From Leptolyngbya sp. Heron Island J (GTDB taxonomy: Bacteria > Cyanobacteriota > Cyanobacteriia > Phormidesmidales > Phormidesmidaceae): DNA of 64,000 bases. The first letter of the stretch is position 1. Each line of letters opens with the position of its first letter. Under the pieces are notes generated by a model. That model was not told where the DNA came from. It made no database searches and worked only from the letters and a program-made list of their open reading frames with translations. This document shows positions 17,461 through 26,988 of the stretch, piece after piece. Both the position numbers and the translations under genes were made by a program. The stretch covers positions 1 to 64,000 of the forward strand of contig NZ_AWNH01000038.1 of the NCBI RefSeq assembly GCF_000482245.1. The letters run 5' to 3'.

Positions 17461-18193
17461 CCTGTCAAATGGCTCCGTTGCATATCTCTGTAAACAGTTT
17501 TAGATGTTGCTGAATGCTAAATGCACATGAGCACCGGTCGACCGTTTTTGACTTAACAATATAGTGAAATAACTATATTAAAAGTCCTAAAAACAGTCTG
17601 ACATTATAGCCCCATCACCTTGATTCAGGAGCGTTCCAAAAGCCATGAAAGATGGCGACAATGGAACATACAAACAACCTAATTAATTAGGTTGTTTGCG
17701 TTATCAGCAACTAGCAGTCCTGGTTAGAAATTGAGAAATTATCCCCAGAAACCACTTCGGCTTTATTGTGCCCGAGCGTCACTTAGCAAACACATTAACT
17801 GCTTAAAACCTCAAGCAACCTACCAACAAAAATAGATGAAAAAGCTATCAAACCTGCCAATAAAAGCCTTAAAGAGAGTTCCAAATCAGAGAAATTTAAT
17901 TTGGGTTAACTTGCAGCAAAAAACTCTAAAGAGTCAGCAATTAAGATACAAATTACTACGCAGTAAAAACCAAAAAACATAAAAACAAATAACAAAATTA
18001 TTTGATTAAATTCCTTGATATAGCTCTCTATAAAATACTTACTGCAGAAACCTACAAGGGTGATCATTTGAGACGATTCAATCTCACGAAAATCTTGAAG
18101 GGAAAAACCAAATTACACTGCAAAGATGAGGCCTCTCAATCGAGAGACCCCGTTGTATCACAGGTATATGGTATTAATCCTGATAGGCTGACA
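17461..18193. other. AT-rich gap with a 28-bp perfect palindrome
   Basis: CAAACAACCTAATT (17671-17684) and AATTAGGTTGTTTG (17685-17698) are self-complementary without a loop, between the comFB-like gene and hfq. Both flanking genes are read on the minus strand, so the palindrome is not an obvious convergent terminator. A short hairpin GGCCTCTC/GAGAGACC at 18130-18149 lies after the hfq stop. The rest (17700-18000) is very AT-rich and holds no supported gene. Confidence 0.5.
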
Positions 18194-18406
18194 CTAGCCC
18201 GTGATTTTGATATACGCCAGAGCCGCTCGCATAGTGAGTACTGTCTGGCCATCAACGCTCAGACAAATTGCTTGAGCATCCTGCCAAACAATGACGCCGC
18301 TAAATACGTCTCCCGTCAGTAGTTTGATTTCAAGGGTTTGTTGGTCACGGATGAGCATTTGTAGTTGACGGGTGCTGGGTAAACCTGTGTCAAATTCAGT
18401 AGCCAT
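18194..18406 (-). CDS. hfq: Hfq homologue, cyanobacterial type
   Basis: Encodes 70 residues with the Sm fold pattern. FDTGLPSTRQLQMLIRDQ, then EIKLLTGDVFSGVIVWQD and YIKITG follow the cyanobacterial Hfq, which lacks the standard KH-type RNA-binding motif and has been reported to act with the pilus motor PilB. It is divergent from dapF, with a 96-base shared promoter region. The start MATEFDTGLP is the family start. The Sm2 region (LTMRAALAYIK) is less conserved than in the best studied members. Confidence 0.88.
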   Translation of the reverse strand: MATEFDTGLPSTRQLQMLIRDQQTLEIKLLTGDVFSGVIVWQDAQAICLSVDGQTVLTMRAALAYIKITG

Positions 18407-18502
18407 AGCGGTCTCGGATAAAACAGTAATAACGTACCCGGTATACTACTTTCGGTAAGCTATTGACGCATTATTTCAACTCTTTTCTGATTCCTGCACA
18501 CC

Positions 18503-19360
18503 ATGGGGCTTTCCTTTAGCAAGTATCACGGACTCGGTAACGATTTTATTTTGGTAGACAATCGGCAGCAGACGTTGCCGTTGCTGACCCCTGCCCAAGC
18601 CATTGAGCTGTGCGATCGCAACTTTGGCATTGGTGCCGACGGCGTGATCTTTGCCTTACCCGGCGAACAGGATGCCGACTACACCATGCGCATCTTTAAC
18701 TCCGATGGCTCAGAACCGGAGATGTGCGGTAACGGCATTCGCTGTATGGCGAAATATCTAGAGGCCCTAGAGACTGAGGCTAGCCAACCGCCCCAAGCTC
18801 CCCATAGCTACAAAATCCACACCCTGGCAGGGCTGATTGTGCCGACACTGCAGCCCGATGGCCAAATCACGGTGGATATGGGAGAGCCAAGGCTGTTAGC
18901 AGGGGAAATTCCTAGCACCCTAGCCGTTGCTGACCAAAAAATCATTGATTCCCCCCTGACGGTGGCCGACAAAGCCTATCGGGTTACCTGTGTCAGTATG
19001 GGCAATCCCCACTGCATTACATTTGTGGACGATACGGCAAACGTTCCGCTAGCGGAAATTGGACCACTGTTTGAACAGCATCAGGTGTTTCCCCAGCGGA
19101 TTAATGCCGAATTTATTCAGGTAGTCCGCTCCGATTATCTCAAAATGCTGGTGTGGGAACGGGGGGCCGGACCGACACTAGCTTGTGGCACAGGGGCTTG
19201 TGCGTCTTTGGTGGCAGCAGTCCTCAATGGCAAGTGAGATCGCGCTGCCACCGTTGAACTACCCGGCGGACCTTTACACATTGAATGGTCTGCATCGGAT
19301 AATCATATTTATATGACAGGTCCTGCTGTCCTGGTGTTTTCAGGCGAAGCGATTTTGTGA
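18503..19360 (+). pseudogene. dapF: Diaminopimelate epimerase with an in-frame stop codon
   Basis: Converts LL- to meso-diaminopimelate for lysine and peptidoglycan. Residues 1-244 are a clear Dap[17 protein letters not shown], catalytic Cys75 in EMCGNGIRC, and second catalytic Cys228 in [11 protein letters not shown]. Codon 245 is TGA (19235-19237). The same frame then continues with the normal DapF end ([20 protein letters not shown], then [16 protein letters not shown]) and stops at 19358-19360, overlapping the GTG of surE. An intact gene would give 285 residues, the usual length. So a single nonsense codon removes the last 40 residues. It could be a pseudogene, a sequencing error, read-through, or a shortened protein. 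No frameshift is involved. Confidence 0.9.
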
Positions 19361-20061
19361 CTACTTCTACTATTGTCCTTACCAACGATGACGGCATTGA
19401 TGCGCCTGGCATTCAAGCCTTATATGATGCCACTACCCAGCTTCCGACTGGGAGAACCAGCATCGGTATTGTTGCCCCCGATCAACACCTTTCCGGCTGC
19501 AGCCATCAGATTAATCGGGGCGGCGCGATCTCAGTCAAACAGCAGACAGAGCAACGCTATGCCATTAGCGGTACCCCCGCCGACTGCACTCGGGTCGCCC
19601 ATCACCTCTATCCCCAGCTAAATTGGGTCATCTCCGGCATCAATGATGGCGGTAATCTTGGGGCTGATACGTATGTTTCTGGGACCGTGGCCGCTGTACG
19701 AGAAGCAACCCTGCTCAGGGTACCGGCCATAGCAATTTCCCATTACAAGTCCAGACATATGTCTATTGACTGGCAGATTGCCGCTCACCGTACAGCGCGA
19801 GTGCTCGCTATTTTAATGGATAAACCTCTTGAACCAGGACAGTTTTGGAACGTTAATTTACCGTCCGTAGCACCGTCTGCCCCTGAGCCTGAAATTGTTT
19901 TTTGTGCGGTTTGTACTCAGCCTCTACCTACCCAATCCAGCCTGGAAGCGGGTCAATTTCGCTATACTGGCGCATACCAAGACCGACAGCGTGACCCCGG
20001 ATCTGACGTAGATGTCTGTTTTTCCGGAAATATCAGCGTTAGCAAAGTGTCTCTATGGTAA
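19357..20061 (+). CDS. surE: 5'/3'-nucleotidase SurE
   Basis: Metal-dependent nucleoside-monophosphate phosphatase of stationary-phase and stress physiology. Motifs: [14 protein letters not shown] (metal-binding Asp pair), [12 protein letters not shown], and [18 protein letters not shown]. The 234 residues are normal. The start is GTG at 19357, whose last two bases overlap the original dapF stop (GTGA), a sign of translational coupling. Because dapF now stops 120 bases earlier, this coupling may be lost. ATG is absent near the conserved N terminus, which supports GTG. Confidence 0.93.
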   Translation: MTTSTIVLTNDDGIDAPGIQALYDATTQLPTGRTSIGIVAPDQHLSGCSHQINRGGAISVKQQTEQRYAISGTPADCTRVAHHLYPQLNWVISGINDGGNLGADTYVSGTVAAVREATLLRVPAIAISHYKSRHMSIDWQIAAHRTARVLAILMDKPLEPGQFWNVNLPSVAPSAPEPEIVFCAVCTQPLPTQSSLEAGQFRYTGAYQDRQRDPGSDVDVCFSGNISVSKVSLW

Positions 20062-20199
20062 ATATGTTGCCCCAGTTTTTATGCCATATATCAACAGAAT
20101 TGAAAACAATAGCCCATGGCTTTCTAACAAAACCGTGGCAGCTAATTCATTTCCTGTAGAATAGCTGGTCAGCGATAGACGTCTAACGTTTGCATATCT

Positions 20200-21195
20200 A
20201 TGGAACAACTGAGCAACGGCCTCACGCTTTTCTTTAGTCTGCTGGTAGAGGCTATTCCATTTCTGCTCATTGGTGTAGCGTTCTCAAGCTTGCTTCTGTT
20301 TTTTGTCGATGAGCGGACCCTGATTAAGCTGTTGCCAAAGACCCCTCTGTTAGGAGCCATAGCAGGCAGCCTCATGGGTGTCTTTTTTCCGGTATGTGAA
20401 TGTGGAAATGTGCCTGTGGCCCGGCGACTGATTGTTCAAGGGGCTCCCTCCTCAGTGGCTGTAGGTTTTTTACTGGCAGCACCAACCATTAATCCCGTTG
20501 TTTTTTGGGCGACCTGGGTAGCCTTTCGCGATCAGCCAGAAATTGTTTTTTTGCGGGTCATCTTTACGTTGATCATTGCCGTCACCATTGCTTGGGTTTT
20601 TAGTCGTCAGCCAGACATGCGACCCATTTTGCAATCGTCAGTGGCAAGACAAATGCCAAAAGTACGTCGAGTTGAGCCGGTGAATCCATTGCTACGCTCA
20701 GGTACATTTCTATTGCAAACCGACGGAGCAGCTCTACAGCTAGATGATCCAACTGCCATCCTCAGCCAGACTCCCGAGCAGCCTGTATCAGTGAAGCTGC
20801 AGCTCGTGGTTGAAAATATGATTCAAGAGCTGAAGGAACTCGGAGCAGTTTTGATTCTGGGTAGTGCTATTGCCGCGTTTGTACAGGTAGCTATACCCAG
20901 GGATTGGATCTTAACGCTGGGGCAAAACTTTATTACCTCTATTTTGGCGATGATGCTGTTGGCAGCCGTCGTCTCGATTTGTTCAACGGTGGATTCATTT
21001 TTTGCTCTTTCATTTGCCTCTACGTTTACAACAGGAGCCCAGTTAGCCTTCCTTGTATTTGGGCCAATGATTGATCTGAAGAACATTGGCTTGCTGATGA
21101 CGCTATTTAAGCCCAGGGCAATTATTTATATTTTTGCTCTGGCTGCACAGATGTGCTTTATTCTGACCTTATTTATGAATCTTTATGTCAGCTAG
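20200..21195 (+). CDS. Permease of the YraQ/YcgR type (DUF318)
   Basis: Inner-membrane permease with about eight predicted membrane segments in two halves joined by a polar loop (about 140-210). The signature FFPVCECGNVPVARRLI (residues 62-79), with Cys pairs, and FLLAAPTINPVVFW are the family hallmark. It overlaps the next gene by 11 bases. The pair resembles Bacillus YcgR-YcgQ, which is controlled by the zinc regulator Zur, so a role in metal or oxyanion handling is possible; the substrate is unproven. The start MEQLSNGLTLFF leads straight into the first membrane segment. Confidence 0.85.
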   Translation: MEQLSNGLTLFFSLLVEAIPFLLIGVAFSSLLLFFVDERTLIKLLPKTPLLGAIAGSLMGVFFPVCECGNVPVARRLIVQGAPSSVAVGFLLAAPTINPVVFWATWVAFRDQPEIVFLRVIFTLIIAVTIAWVFSRQPDMRPILQSSVARQMPKVRRVEPVNPLLRSGTFLLQTDGAALQLDDPTAILSQTPEQPVSVKLQLVVENMIQELKELGAVLILGSAIAAFVQVAIPRDWILTLGQNFITSILAMMLLAAVVSICSTVDSFFALSFASTFTTGAQLAFLVFGPMIDLKNIGLLMTLFKPRAIIYIFALAAQMCFILTLFMNLYVS

Positions 21196-21982
21196 ATCGG
21201 CTAAAAAGTCAGGTAGGGCGAATCGCCAAAGTCGTTCTCCCAAGATCCCTTGGTTTCGCACCAATTGGTTAGATGTTTTGGTACTCGGTGCCTGGAGTCT
21301 GACGCTGTTTAGGTATTGGATTACTGGCAAGATATTTTTGCTGCTGCATCCAGACTATATGTGGCTGGCGAATAGCGCTGCTATCGTACTGCTTGGTATG
21401 GCCATCTTTAAGCTGGTTCAGGGACGACGACCAAAGCGGGTGCAACCGCCTCCTAGCCACACCACCCTCCTGCCACCTCAGCTCAGCAGCCTGATTCTAC
21501 TGGGGGTAGCTGTACTGGGGTTTATCTATACGCCCCGAGCATTTGCCAGTGAGACCGCTATCCAGCGTGGTGTGGCTGATACGTTGACGATGACGCGATC
21601 GCAACCTCAGCGTTTTGTCAGACAGGCTGCATCAGATGAGCGCACTATCATCGACTGGATTCGCACCCTCAATGTTTATCCAGAGCCCGATGCTTACACC
21701 GGCCAAGCAGTTAAAGTATCAGGGTTTGTCATTCATCCCCAGGAGTGGCCTGAAGAGTACTTGATGATATCGCGCTTTGTCTTAACTTGCTGCGCTGCAG
21801 ATGCTTATCCAGTGGGCTTGCCAGTACAGCTAGCCGTCTCACGCCAGGCTTATGCCCCAGACAGTTGGTTGGAAATTGAAGGGGAAGTAGTAACAGCGAC
21901 CATTGATGGTCAACGTCAGCTCACCATTGAACCCAAACGGATTGAAACGATTCCTGAACCCCGTAACCCCTACGAGTACTAG
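21185..21982 (+). CDS. TIGR03943/DUF1980 protein, partner of the permease
   Basis: Encodes 265 residues with two N-terminal membrane segments (about 28-45 and 58-75), a third near 100-115 and a C-terminal extracytoplasmic domain. That domain carries VKVSGFVIHPQEWPEEYLMISRFVLTCCAADA, split here as VKVSGFVI and ISRFVLTCCAADAYPVGLP, the family signature with its Cys pair. It overlaps the permease end, so the two are translated together and probably form one membrane complex. A Bacillus counterpart is YcgQ. The N terminus is rich in Lys/Arg (RSAKKSGRANRQSRS), consistent with cytoplasmic orientation. Confidence 0.85.
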   Translation: MSARSAKKSGRANRQSRSPKIPWFRTNWLDVLVLGAWSLTLFRYWITGKIFLLLHPDYMWLANSAAIVLLGMAIFKLVQGRRPKRVQPPPSHTTLLPPQLSSLILLGVAVLGFIYTPRAFASETAIQRGVADTLTMTRSQPQRFVRQAASDERTIIDWIRTLNVYPEPDAYTGQAVKVSGFVIHPQEWPEEYLMISRFVLTCCAADAYPVGLPVQLAVSRQAYAPDSWLEIEGEVVTATIDGQRQLTIEPKRIETIPEPRNPYEY

Positions 21983-21994
21983 CTAGGTTTTCCA

Positions 21995-23464
21995 ATGACT
22001 ACCTCTCATCGTCAACCCCTTGATCGCTTAGCGCAAGCCTTGATGGTGCTGCTTGCGATCGTAATTAGCGCTATGGTTTTGCTAGGGGGTCCCGCCGCTG
22101 TCAGGGTCCGGAACTTTACGTGGAAAGATCGGCAGATTGGAGCGACCGATACCGCTTTTCTGCTAACGTTTAGCCGCCCCATGGATCAAGCTAGCGTTGA
22201 GCAAAATCTGACCATCGACCCACCACTGCCAGGCCGATTTAGCTGGGCTGGACGGCGGATGGCCTATACCCTTGATTTACCAGCCCCCTACGGCAATGAG
22301 TTCACGGTCAACCTCACCCAAGCCAGAGACCGTTTTAGTGGGCCGACAGGTACATTTGTGCCCTTTGAGGAAACCTTCCAGACCCGTGAGCGGGCCTTTG
22401 CCTACATCGGTATGGAAGGAGAAAACCAAGGACGACTGATGCTCTATAGCCTCAGTGATCAGTCAAAAACGGCTCTCACACCAGAGGGCTGGACTGTCAT
22501 GGACTACAGGCCCTATTCGCAAGGCAATCGCATCCTATTTGCCGCCATAGAAACGGGGCAAACCAATCAGCAAGACCAGCGTCTCTATACTGTCACTACT
22601 GGCATAGGAGACAGCTCAAGCGCGGAAAGCGGTCAGATTGAGACTATCTTAGACAGCGACGATTATCAAAACCTCAAGTTTGACCTATCACCCGATGGAG
22701 AAACCATCGTGGTACAGCGGGTTAATCGTAATAATCCTGGTGATTTTGGGCCTTGGGTCGTTAGCCAAGAGCAAGAGCCCCGTCGATTGGAAACTGAACC
22801 TGGCGGGGATTTCATGGTTGCTCCCGATAGCCAATCGCTACTGCTACAGCAGGGAGAAGGAACAGCGATTATTGCCTTAAATGATGCTCAGGACGAACAG
22901 AGTGGGGAAACATTAGATTTTTTACCCCAATATGGATTAGTAATGGATGTAGCTGACAATGGCTCTGCAGCTGCCATGGTCAGCTTTAATCAAGATGACC
23001 CGGAAAAACGGTACACTCAAACCTTATTTTGGGTATCGAGCCAGGGGGACGAAAAACCCCTCCTTGATGTTACGGGGTCAATTTTAGATGCTCAGTTTGA
23101 CCCTACGAGTGAACTGTTATTCTGCCTAACAAGTGAACTAATTGAGAGTGATACCTATCAAGTTCAACCCTCAATCTCAGCAGTGAACCTGGAAACTGGT
23201 GATCTAGAAACACTTTGGACATTACCACCACAGCCGTCGGTTCACATGAGCCTCGCCCCTGATGGTTTGGCTCTGCTATTTGATGAAACAACACCGGGTG
23301 GAGACAACTCGGTGGTTTTGGCTGATGGGATTGCGATCGCAAGCTCAAAACTCAGATTGCTACCGCTCTACCAAACTACAGATGATCGACTTAATAAAAG
23401 ACCGCAGCCAATTGAACCTCAGACATTTCCCTTTACTGGCATTAATCCTATCTGGATCCCGTAG
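21995..23464 (+). CDS. Membrane-anchored Ig-like plus propeller-like protein
   Basis: Encodes 489 residues. An N-terminal membrane anchor (residues 15-37, ALMVLLAIVISAMVLLGG) is followed by an SbsA/Big_5 Ig-like domain (FSRPMDQASVEQNLTIDPPL, about 55-130) and a region of repeated beta motifs (LYSLSDQSKTALTPEG, DLSPDGETIVVQRVNR, VAPDSQSLLLQQGEG, SLAPDGLALLFDE) like TolB-type propellers. It is probably on the periplasmic side. It begins 12 bases after the TIGR03943 gene and is likely in the same operon. I do not know a specific function; cell-wall or complex scaffolding is one possibility. Confidence 0.72.
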   Translation: MTTSHRQPLDRLAQALMVLLAIVISAMVLLGGPAAVRVRNFTWKDRQIGATDTAFLLTFSRPMDQASVEQNLTIDPPLPGRFSWAGRRMAYTLDLPAPYGNEFTVNLTQARDRFSGPTGTFVPFEETFQTRERAFAYIGMEGENQGRLMLYSLSDQSKTALTPEGWTVMDYRPYSQGNRILFAAIETGQTNQQDQRLYTVTTGIGDSSSAESGQIETILDSDDYQNLKFDLSPDGETIVVQRVNRNNPGDFGPWVVSQEQEPRRLETEPGGDFMVAPDSQSLLLQQGEGTAIIALNDAQDEQSGETLDFLPQYGLVMDVADNGSAAAMVSFNQDDPEKRYTQTLFWVSSQGDEKPLLDVTGSILDAQFDPTSELLFCLTSELIESDTYQVQPSISAVNLETGDLETLWTLPPQPSVHMSLAPDGLALLFDETTPGGDNSVVLADGIAIASSKLRLLPLYQTTDDRLNKRPQPIEPQTFPFTGINPIWIP

Positions 23465-23465
23465 C

Positions 23466-23495
23466 GCGTTAGCAATAGTTTTGGTCAGCTAACGC
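23466..23495. terminator. Hairpin between convergent genes
   Basis: GCGTTAGC (23466-23473) and GCTAACGC (23488-23495) pair over 8 bp with a 14-base loop. It lies between the propeller-like gene and the HTH gene. The T-run is in the loop, so it is a weak terminator candidate. Confidence 0.4.
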
Positions 23496-23512
23496 CATAA
23501 CAAAGAAGAGAA

Positions 23513-23776
23513 TTAACGATCAATTGTCGCCTCAGCACCACGTTCCAGATACATGCTGAGAAAGATGCTAGCCGCTGATGGCTCTAAGGTTTCTAGAGCA
23601 ACGATAATTTCTGGCACAGAATCTGCCAGTGGATCGCTAACTTCATTTACCCATTGATTTACCGTTGAACGGGCAACGCCCATTGTTACAGCTAAACGAT
23701 TTTGACTAATTCCGTACTGAGTAAGTACATGCTTTAGTGCTTTTCCTGCCCTTCCCATAGTGGTTATAAATCTCAC
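23513..23776 (-). CDS. XRE-type helix-turn-helix regulator
   Basis: Encodes 87 residues with an N-terminal HTH_3 domain: LKHVLTQYGISQNRLAVTMG, then VARSTVNQWVNEVSDP is the classic lambda-repressor-like helix-turn-helix. The remaining helical tail (EIIVALETLEPSAASIFLSM) has no known motif. A start at MGRAGKAL, six codons in (23758), is equally likely. It is a single gene with 500 bases of empty DNA upstream. Small single-domain XRE proteins act as repressors or as antitoxins, but no toxin-like partner is adjacent. Confidence 0.8.
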   Translation of the reverse strand: MRFITTMGRAGKALKHVLTQYGISQNRLAVTMGVARSTVNQWVNEVSDPLADSVPEIIVALETLEPSAASIFLSMYLERGAEATIDR

Positions 23777-24312
23777 AAAGATTACAACATCAACGGCAGG
23801 TCCATAGATTTATTGACCTGCCTACGTTCTTTCTTCCAAGCCTCTGAAAGGTTTCAGTATAAAACGGCTCTAGAATGTGTCTTTTGTCTCAAAAAGCTAC
23901 GCGGTTACCCTAGTTTTTAAGATTTCTACAAGGATCCAGCTGGAAAATAAAAGTATACCTGAATCTTTAACGAAGTGGTAAACCCCTTGTATCAAAAACA
24001 GGGATAATACGGAGTTCTTACGTACTATCGAGAACAAAATCTCAGAGCTTAAAACCCATTTAGGAAAGGCTTTCAAGAGTAATCAATTCAACCTTTGCTG
24101 CCAAGAAAAAATTTTATTTAGCACGACCACAGGCTCTACCGATACATCGGAGCCCAGTGAAATGACCATGAACAATATATACAAAACTCAATAAAAACTT
24201 GAGTCAGCCACCGAGCCTAGAAATGAGAACAGGTAGCTTTTTAATCACCCTGACATCAGCTGCCACACAGGAACTCATTTCAGCTATTCAACAACCTCAG
24301 AGTTGACAGACA
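23777..24312. other. Intergenic gap without a supported gene
   Basis: About 535 AT-rich bases. A composite hairpin (GGCT...CCGAT/ATCGG...AGCC, about 24131-24154) and a weak minus-strand terminator-like stem CTCAA/TTGAG with T-rich tail (24187-24203) are present; the latter may end the CapA gene. Nothing else was recognised. Confidence 0.45.
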
Positions 24313-26988
24313 TCAACCCAGGGGGCCCACTAGCGGCTCATCATGGGGAGAAATAGCGCCATCCTCTGAGCGACTATCCTCAGCCGTTTCACTATCAGCA
24401 TCAGGAACAGCCGTAGGCAAACCAATTGATGGTTCTAAAGGTAGTGCATCCAGACTATTGAGACGCTCTTGAATAGGGTTAAATTCTTTGTGAGGAGACG
24501 ACTTTTGGCCCCAGTCCTCTAATGTGTCATACCCGTCTAAAGGCTGCTCCGTAGGCACCAGGATGTCATCACTTGGCTCTGGCCAAGCCTCTAACCCCGT
24601 CTCGTCATCAAGGCGATTACCATCAAGCTTTGGGGCAGACATTGGTTTCTCGGGCTCAAATGTCCCCCAACCATCTTGAGGACTACTCCCATCTATGTTG
24701 GGTAGATCAGGTTGTGTATTAAAGCTGTCCAGAGAACCGCCAAACTGCTCTGGAAGTTGACTGTCTGCAGGTGCTGCTGGGAGGGCATCATTCCAACTCT
24801 CTGCCTCAAAACCACGGGGGTCAAACGTGCCTTGAGGGTCAAACTCAGACTCTTCTGATGCAGAGGGAGCTGCCTCTAGGGGAGCTAATTCAAGACCTTC
24901 TGATTCGGGAATAAAATCTTCAAAAGTGTCTAACTCAAGGCTTTCTGACTCAGGGGTAAAGTTGTCAAAGGTACCTGAGTCCAATCCTGCCGGGTTAGGA
25001 ACAAAGCCCTCATTAGGAATAGCCGGAGTTTCATAGGTAGGCACATTTAAGGGAGCTGGCTCTAGCTCACCCAAGGTTCTTAGAGGAGTTGCTGGCTTTT
25101 CGGGTTTGAGGAGAGGGTCTCGCGGAGAAGTCGCATCTAGGATGGTTGGAAAATGTAGCGGCGAGGATAATGATGCAGAGGCCTGGCGAATTTGCTTAAG
25201 AATAGCTTTAGCAGTTTCCCCATTAGCCGCTTTTGGTCGAGCTTCCCTGACGCTCACAGGCAGAAACTCAACCTTCATCTGTTGATCTCGCAAGGACACT
25301 CGTAGTGCCGCCGTATCGTGATCATCCAGGGGCGCATCCTCAAAGATAAAATCCCCTAAGGAATACACAATTGGGCGTGATTTATAGAGTTCTGCTCCTT
25401 GCAGCTGCCGAGGATGATAACCGACCACCAAATCGGCTCCGGCATCAATGGCAGATCGAGACAGCTTAACTTGCTGATCGCTAGGCTCGGCTTCTAAGTC
25501 GCCGTACCACCGATAGTTAACAACAATCCAATCCACACCCTCCCGCAAAGCAGCAATATCCTCAATAATGCCGTCTCGCTCCTGAATATTTAGACCGGCT
25601 CGCCCTAACGTAGCTACGTCATCACTATCCGGCGCATAGCTTAAGTATGCGATGCGCTGCCCCTTAACCTCTAAAACCTCTGGACGACGAGCTTCTTGAC
25701 GATTACGACCAGCGCCTACACGGTAAATACCTGCACTATCTAAGGTTTCTAGAGTTTCGATCAGACCTTGACGGCCAAAGGCCATCGTTTGGTCTCCAGT
25801 CAGCCCCACAATGTCAATACCACCTCTCAGCAGAGCATCAGCCGCATCAGGGCGAGACCGATCAAAGTAATTTTCTTGTAGGGAGGTATCGGCAGTCGCC
25901 AGAGAATTGCCCAGGCCAATCATGGCAATATCCGCTGCTTGAAATACCTCTAAGCCCCCCAATACTTGCTCAACAGCATCGGGGGTCTGTAATGGCACAT
26001 CCCCGACTGGAACTTCTCCACCAAACAGCAGAGTGACGGTGGGGTCTTGAGGATCGCTACTCGGCTGGTGGGGCATCACTGCCACCGATTCAAGGGCAGC
26101 AGGCACCGCTGAGCCACGTCTAGCTGATCGATAGTCAATTTCTTGGGTTTCCACATCGCTCAGGGTACGCCACCCGCCATTATTTGTGAAGGTCGGTAAA
26201 GAAGGTGATGCTTCTTTACGGGCAACTTGACCTCGTTGCGATAAAACGGCCTCAGTCACACAGCCCAAGATAAAGGCAGCTGCAGCAGAGCCGGTAACAA
26301 CGAAGGCTCTCATGTACTTGAATTGCTGCTCAATCGTTTCCTTGGGTGCCAGCCGACGACGATTGAGACGTCGCTGCTTCGACGTTTGATTTTTATCAAT
26401 ATTGGCCGGGCGAATTTGGACGATTGGAAAGGGAGCAACAGCCCGGTTTTGGCGGCGGCGGCGCTCTTGCGCATTGGTTTCTCGTGGAATCAAATACGAC
26501 GGAACTGCTTTAAGCACCTCGCTGCGATAGGTAGCCGCCGTAATGGTGTCGGTCTGGGGAGTGGTGGGCTGAGCACTAACAGCAGGCGTTGAACTTTCAG
26601 CCACCGGGGTAGTTGTCGTTACTGACGACGCTGGCTCATTATTGTCTACCGGCTTTTGGGCTGGCTGTTGACGCTGAGTCAACCGGACACGCTGCTGCCA
26701 TAGGGGTTGACTGGTACCAATTAAACGCCCTACCAAATAAACGCCACGAATGATGTTGGATTCTAACCGGCACAGACGATTGCAAACTAGCCGGATTAAA
26801 ACGTCCTTTTTAGGAGGTCGTTCAAACTCAACTAAAACCTGTAAGTAGCCTGGGTATTGATCGGTTTGAACTTGAGCATAGATAGACTGGGGGACTAGCA
26901 GATGATTTAGCCACAGGGCGATGGAACGAAAATGTCCGGTGGCAGCTGATTGTTTTACCTGGTTGATATCGACAGGTGTATTGACCAT
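24313..26988 (-). CDS. CapA/PGA_cap-domain membrane protein with long acidic tail
   Basis: Encodes 891 residues. Order: N-terminal conserved domain (1-100, with LVEFERPPKKDVLIRLVCNR), Pro/Thr-rich linker, basic stretch (about 175-220), one membrane segment (AFVVTGSAAAAFILGCVTEA, about 230), then a PGA_cap phosphoesterase-like domain (about 315-600: TLLFGGEVPVGD, IVGLTGDQTMAFG, VNYRWYGDLEAEPSDQQ, DLVVGYHPRQLQG, VYSLGDFIFED), and an acidic low-complexity tail (650-891) with repeats such as ESEGLEL and ESESLEL. The PGA_cap family includes enzymes of poly-gamma-glutamate capsules. Some usual metal-site residues look altered (GGEVPVGD rather than GDxM), so the catalytic state is open. GAGGA precedes the ATG. 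Confidence 0.82.
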   Translation of the reverse strand: MVNTPVDINQVKQSAATGHFRSIALWLNHLLVPQSIYAQVQTDQYPGYLQVLVEFERPPKKDVLIRLVCNRLCRLESNIIRGVYLVGRLIGTSQPLWQQRVRLTQRQQPAQKPVDNNEPASSVTTTTPVAESSTPAVSAQPTTPQTDTITAATYRSEVLKAVPSYLIPRETNAQERRRRQNRAVAPFPIVQIRPANIDKNQTSKQRRLNRRRLAPKETIEQQFKYMRAFVVTGSAAAAFILGCVTEAVLSQRGQVARKEASPSLPTFTNNGGWRTLSDVETQEIDYRSARRGSAVPAALESVAVMPHQPSSDPQDPTVTLLFGGEVPVGDVPLQTPDAVEQVLGGLEVFQAADIAMIGLGNSLATADTSLQENYFDRSRPDAADALLRGGIDIVGLTGDQTMAFGRQGLIETLETLDSAGIYRVGAGRNRQEARRPEVLEVKGQRIAYLSYAPDSDDVATLGRAGLNIQERDGIIEDIAALREGVDWIVVNYRWYGDLEAEPSDQQVKLSRSAIDAGADLVVGYHPRQLQGAELYKSRPIVYSLGDFIFEDAPLDDHDTAALRVSLRDQQMKVEFLPVSVREARPKAANGETAKAILKQIRQASASLSSPLHFPTILDATSPRDPLLKPEKPATPLRTLGELEPAPLNVPTYETPAIPNEGFVPNPAGLDSGTFDNFTPESESLELDTFEDFIPESEGLELAPLEAAPSASEESEFDPQGTFDPRGFEAESWNDALPAAPADSQLPEQFGGSLDSFNTQPDLPNIDGSSPQDGWGTFEPEKPMSAPKLDGNRLDDETGLEAWPEPSDDILVPTEQPLDGYDTLEDWGQKSSPHKEFNPIQERLNSLDALPLEPSIGLPTAVPDADSETAEDSRSEDGAISPHDEPLVGPLG

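Noticed and set aside
18002-18322. Plus-strand frame of 106 codons
   Set aside because: It overlaps the real hfq gene on the other strand and has no protein-like character or ribosome site.
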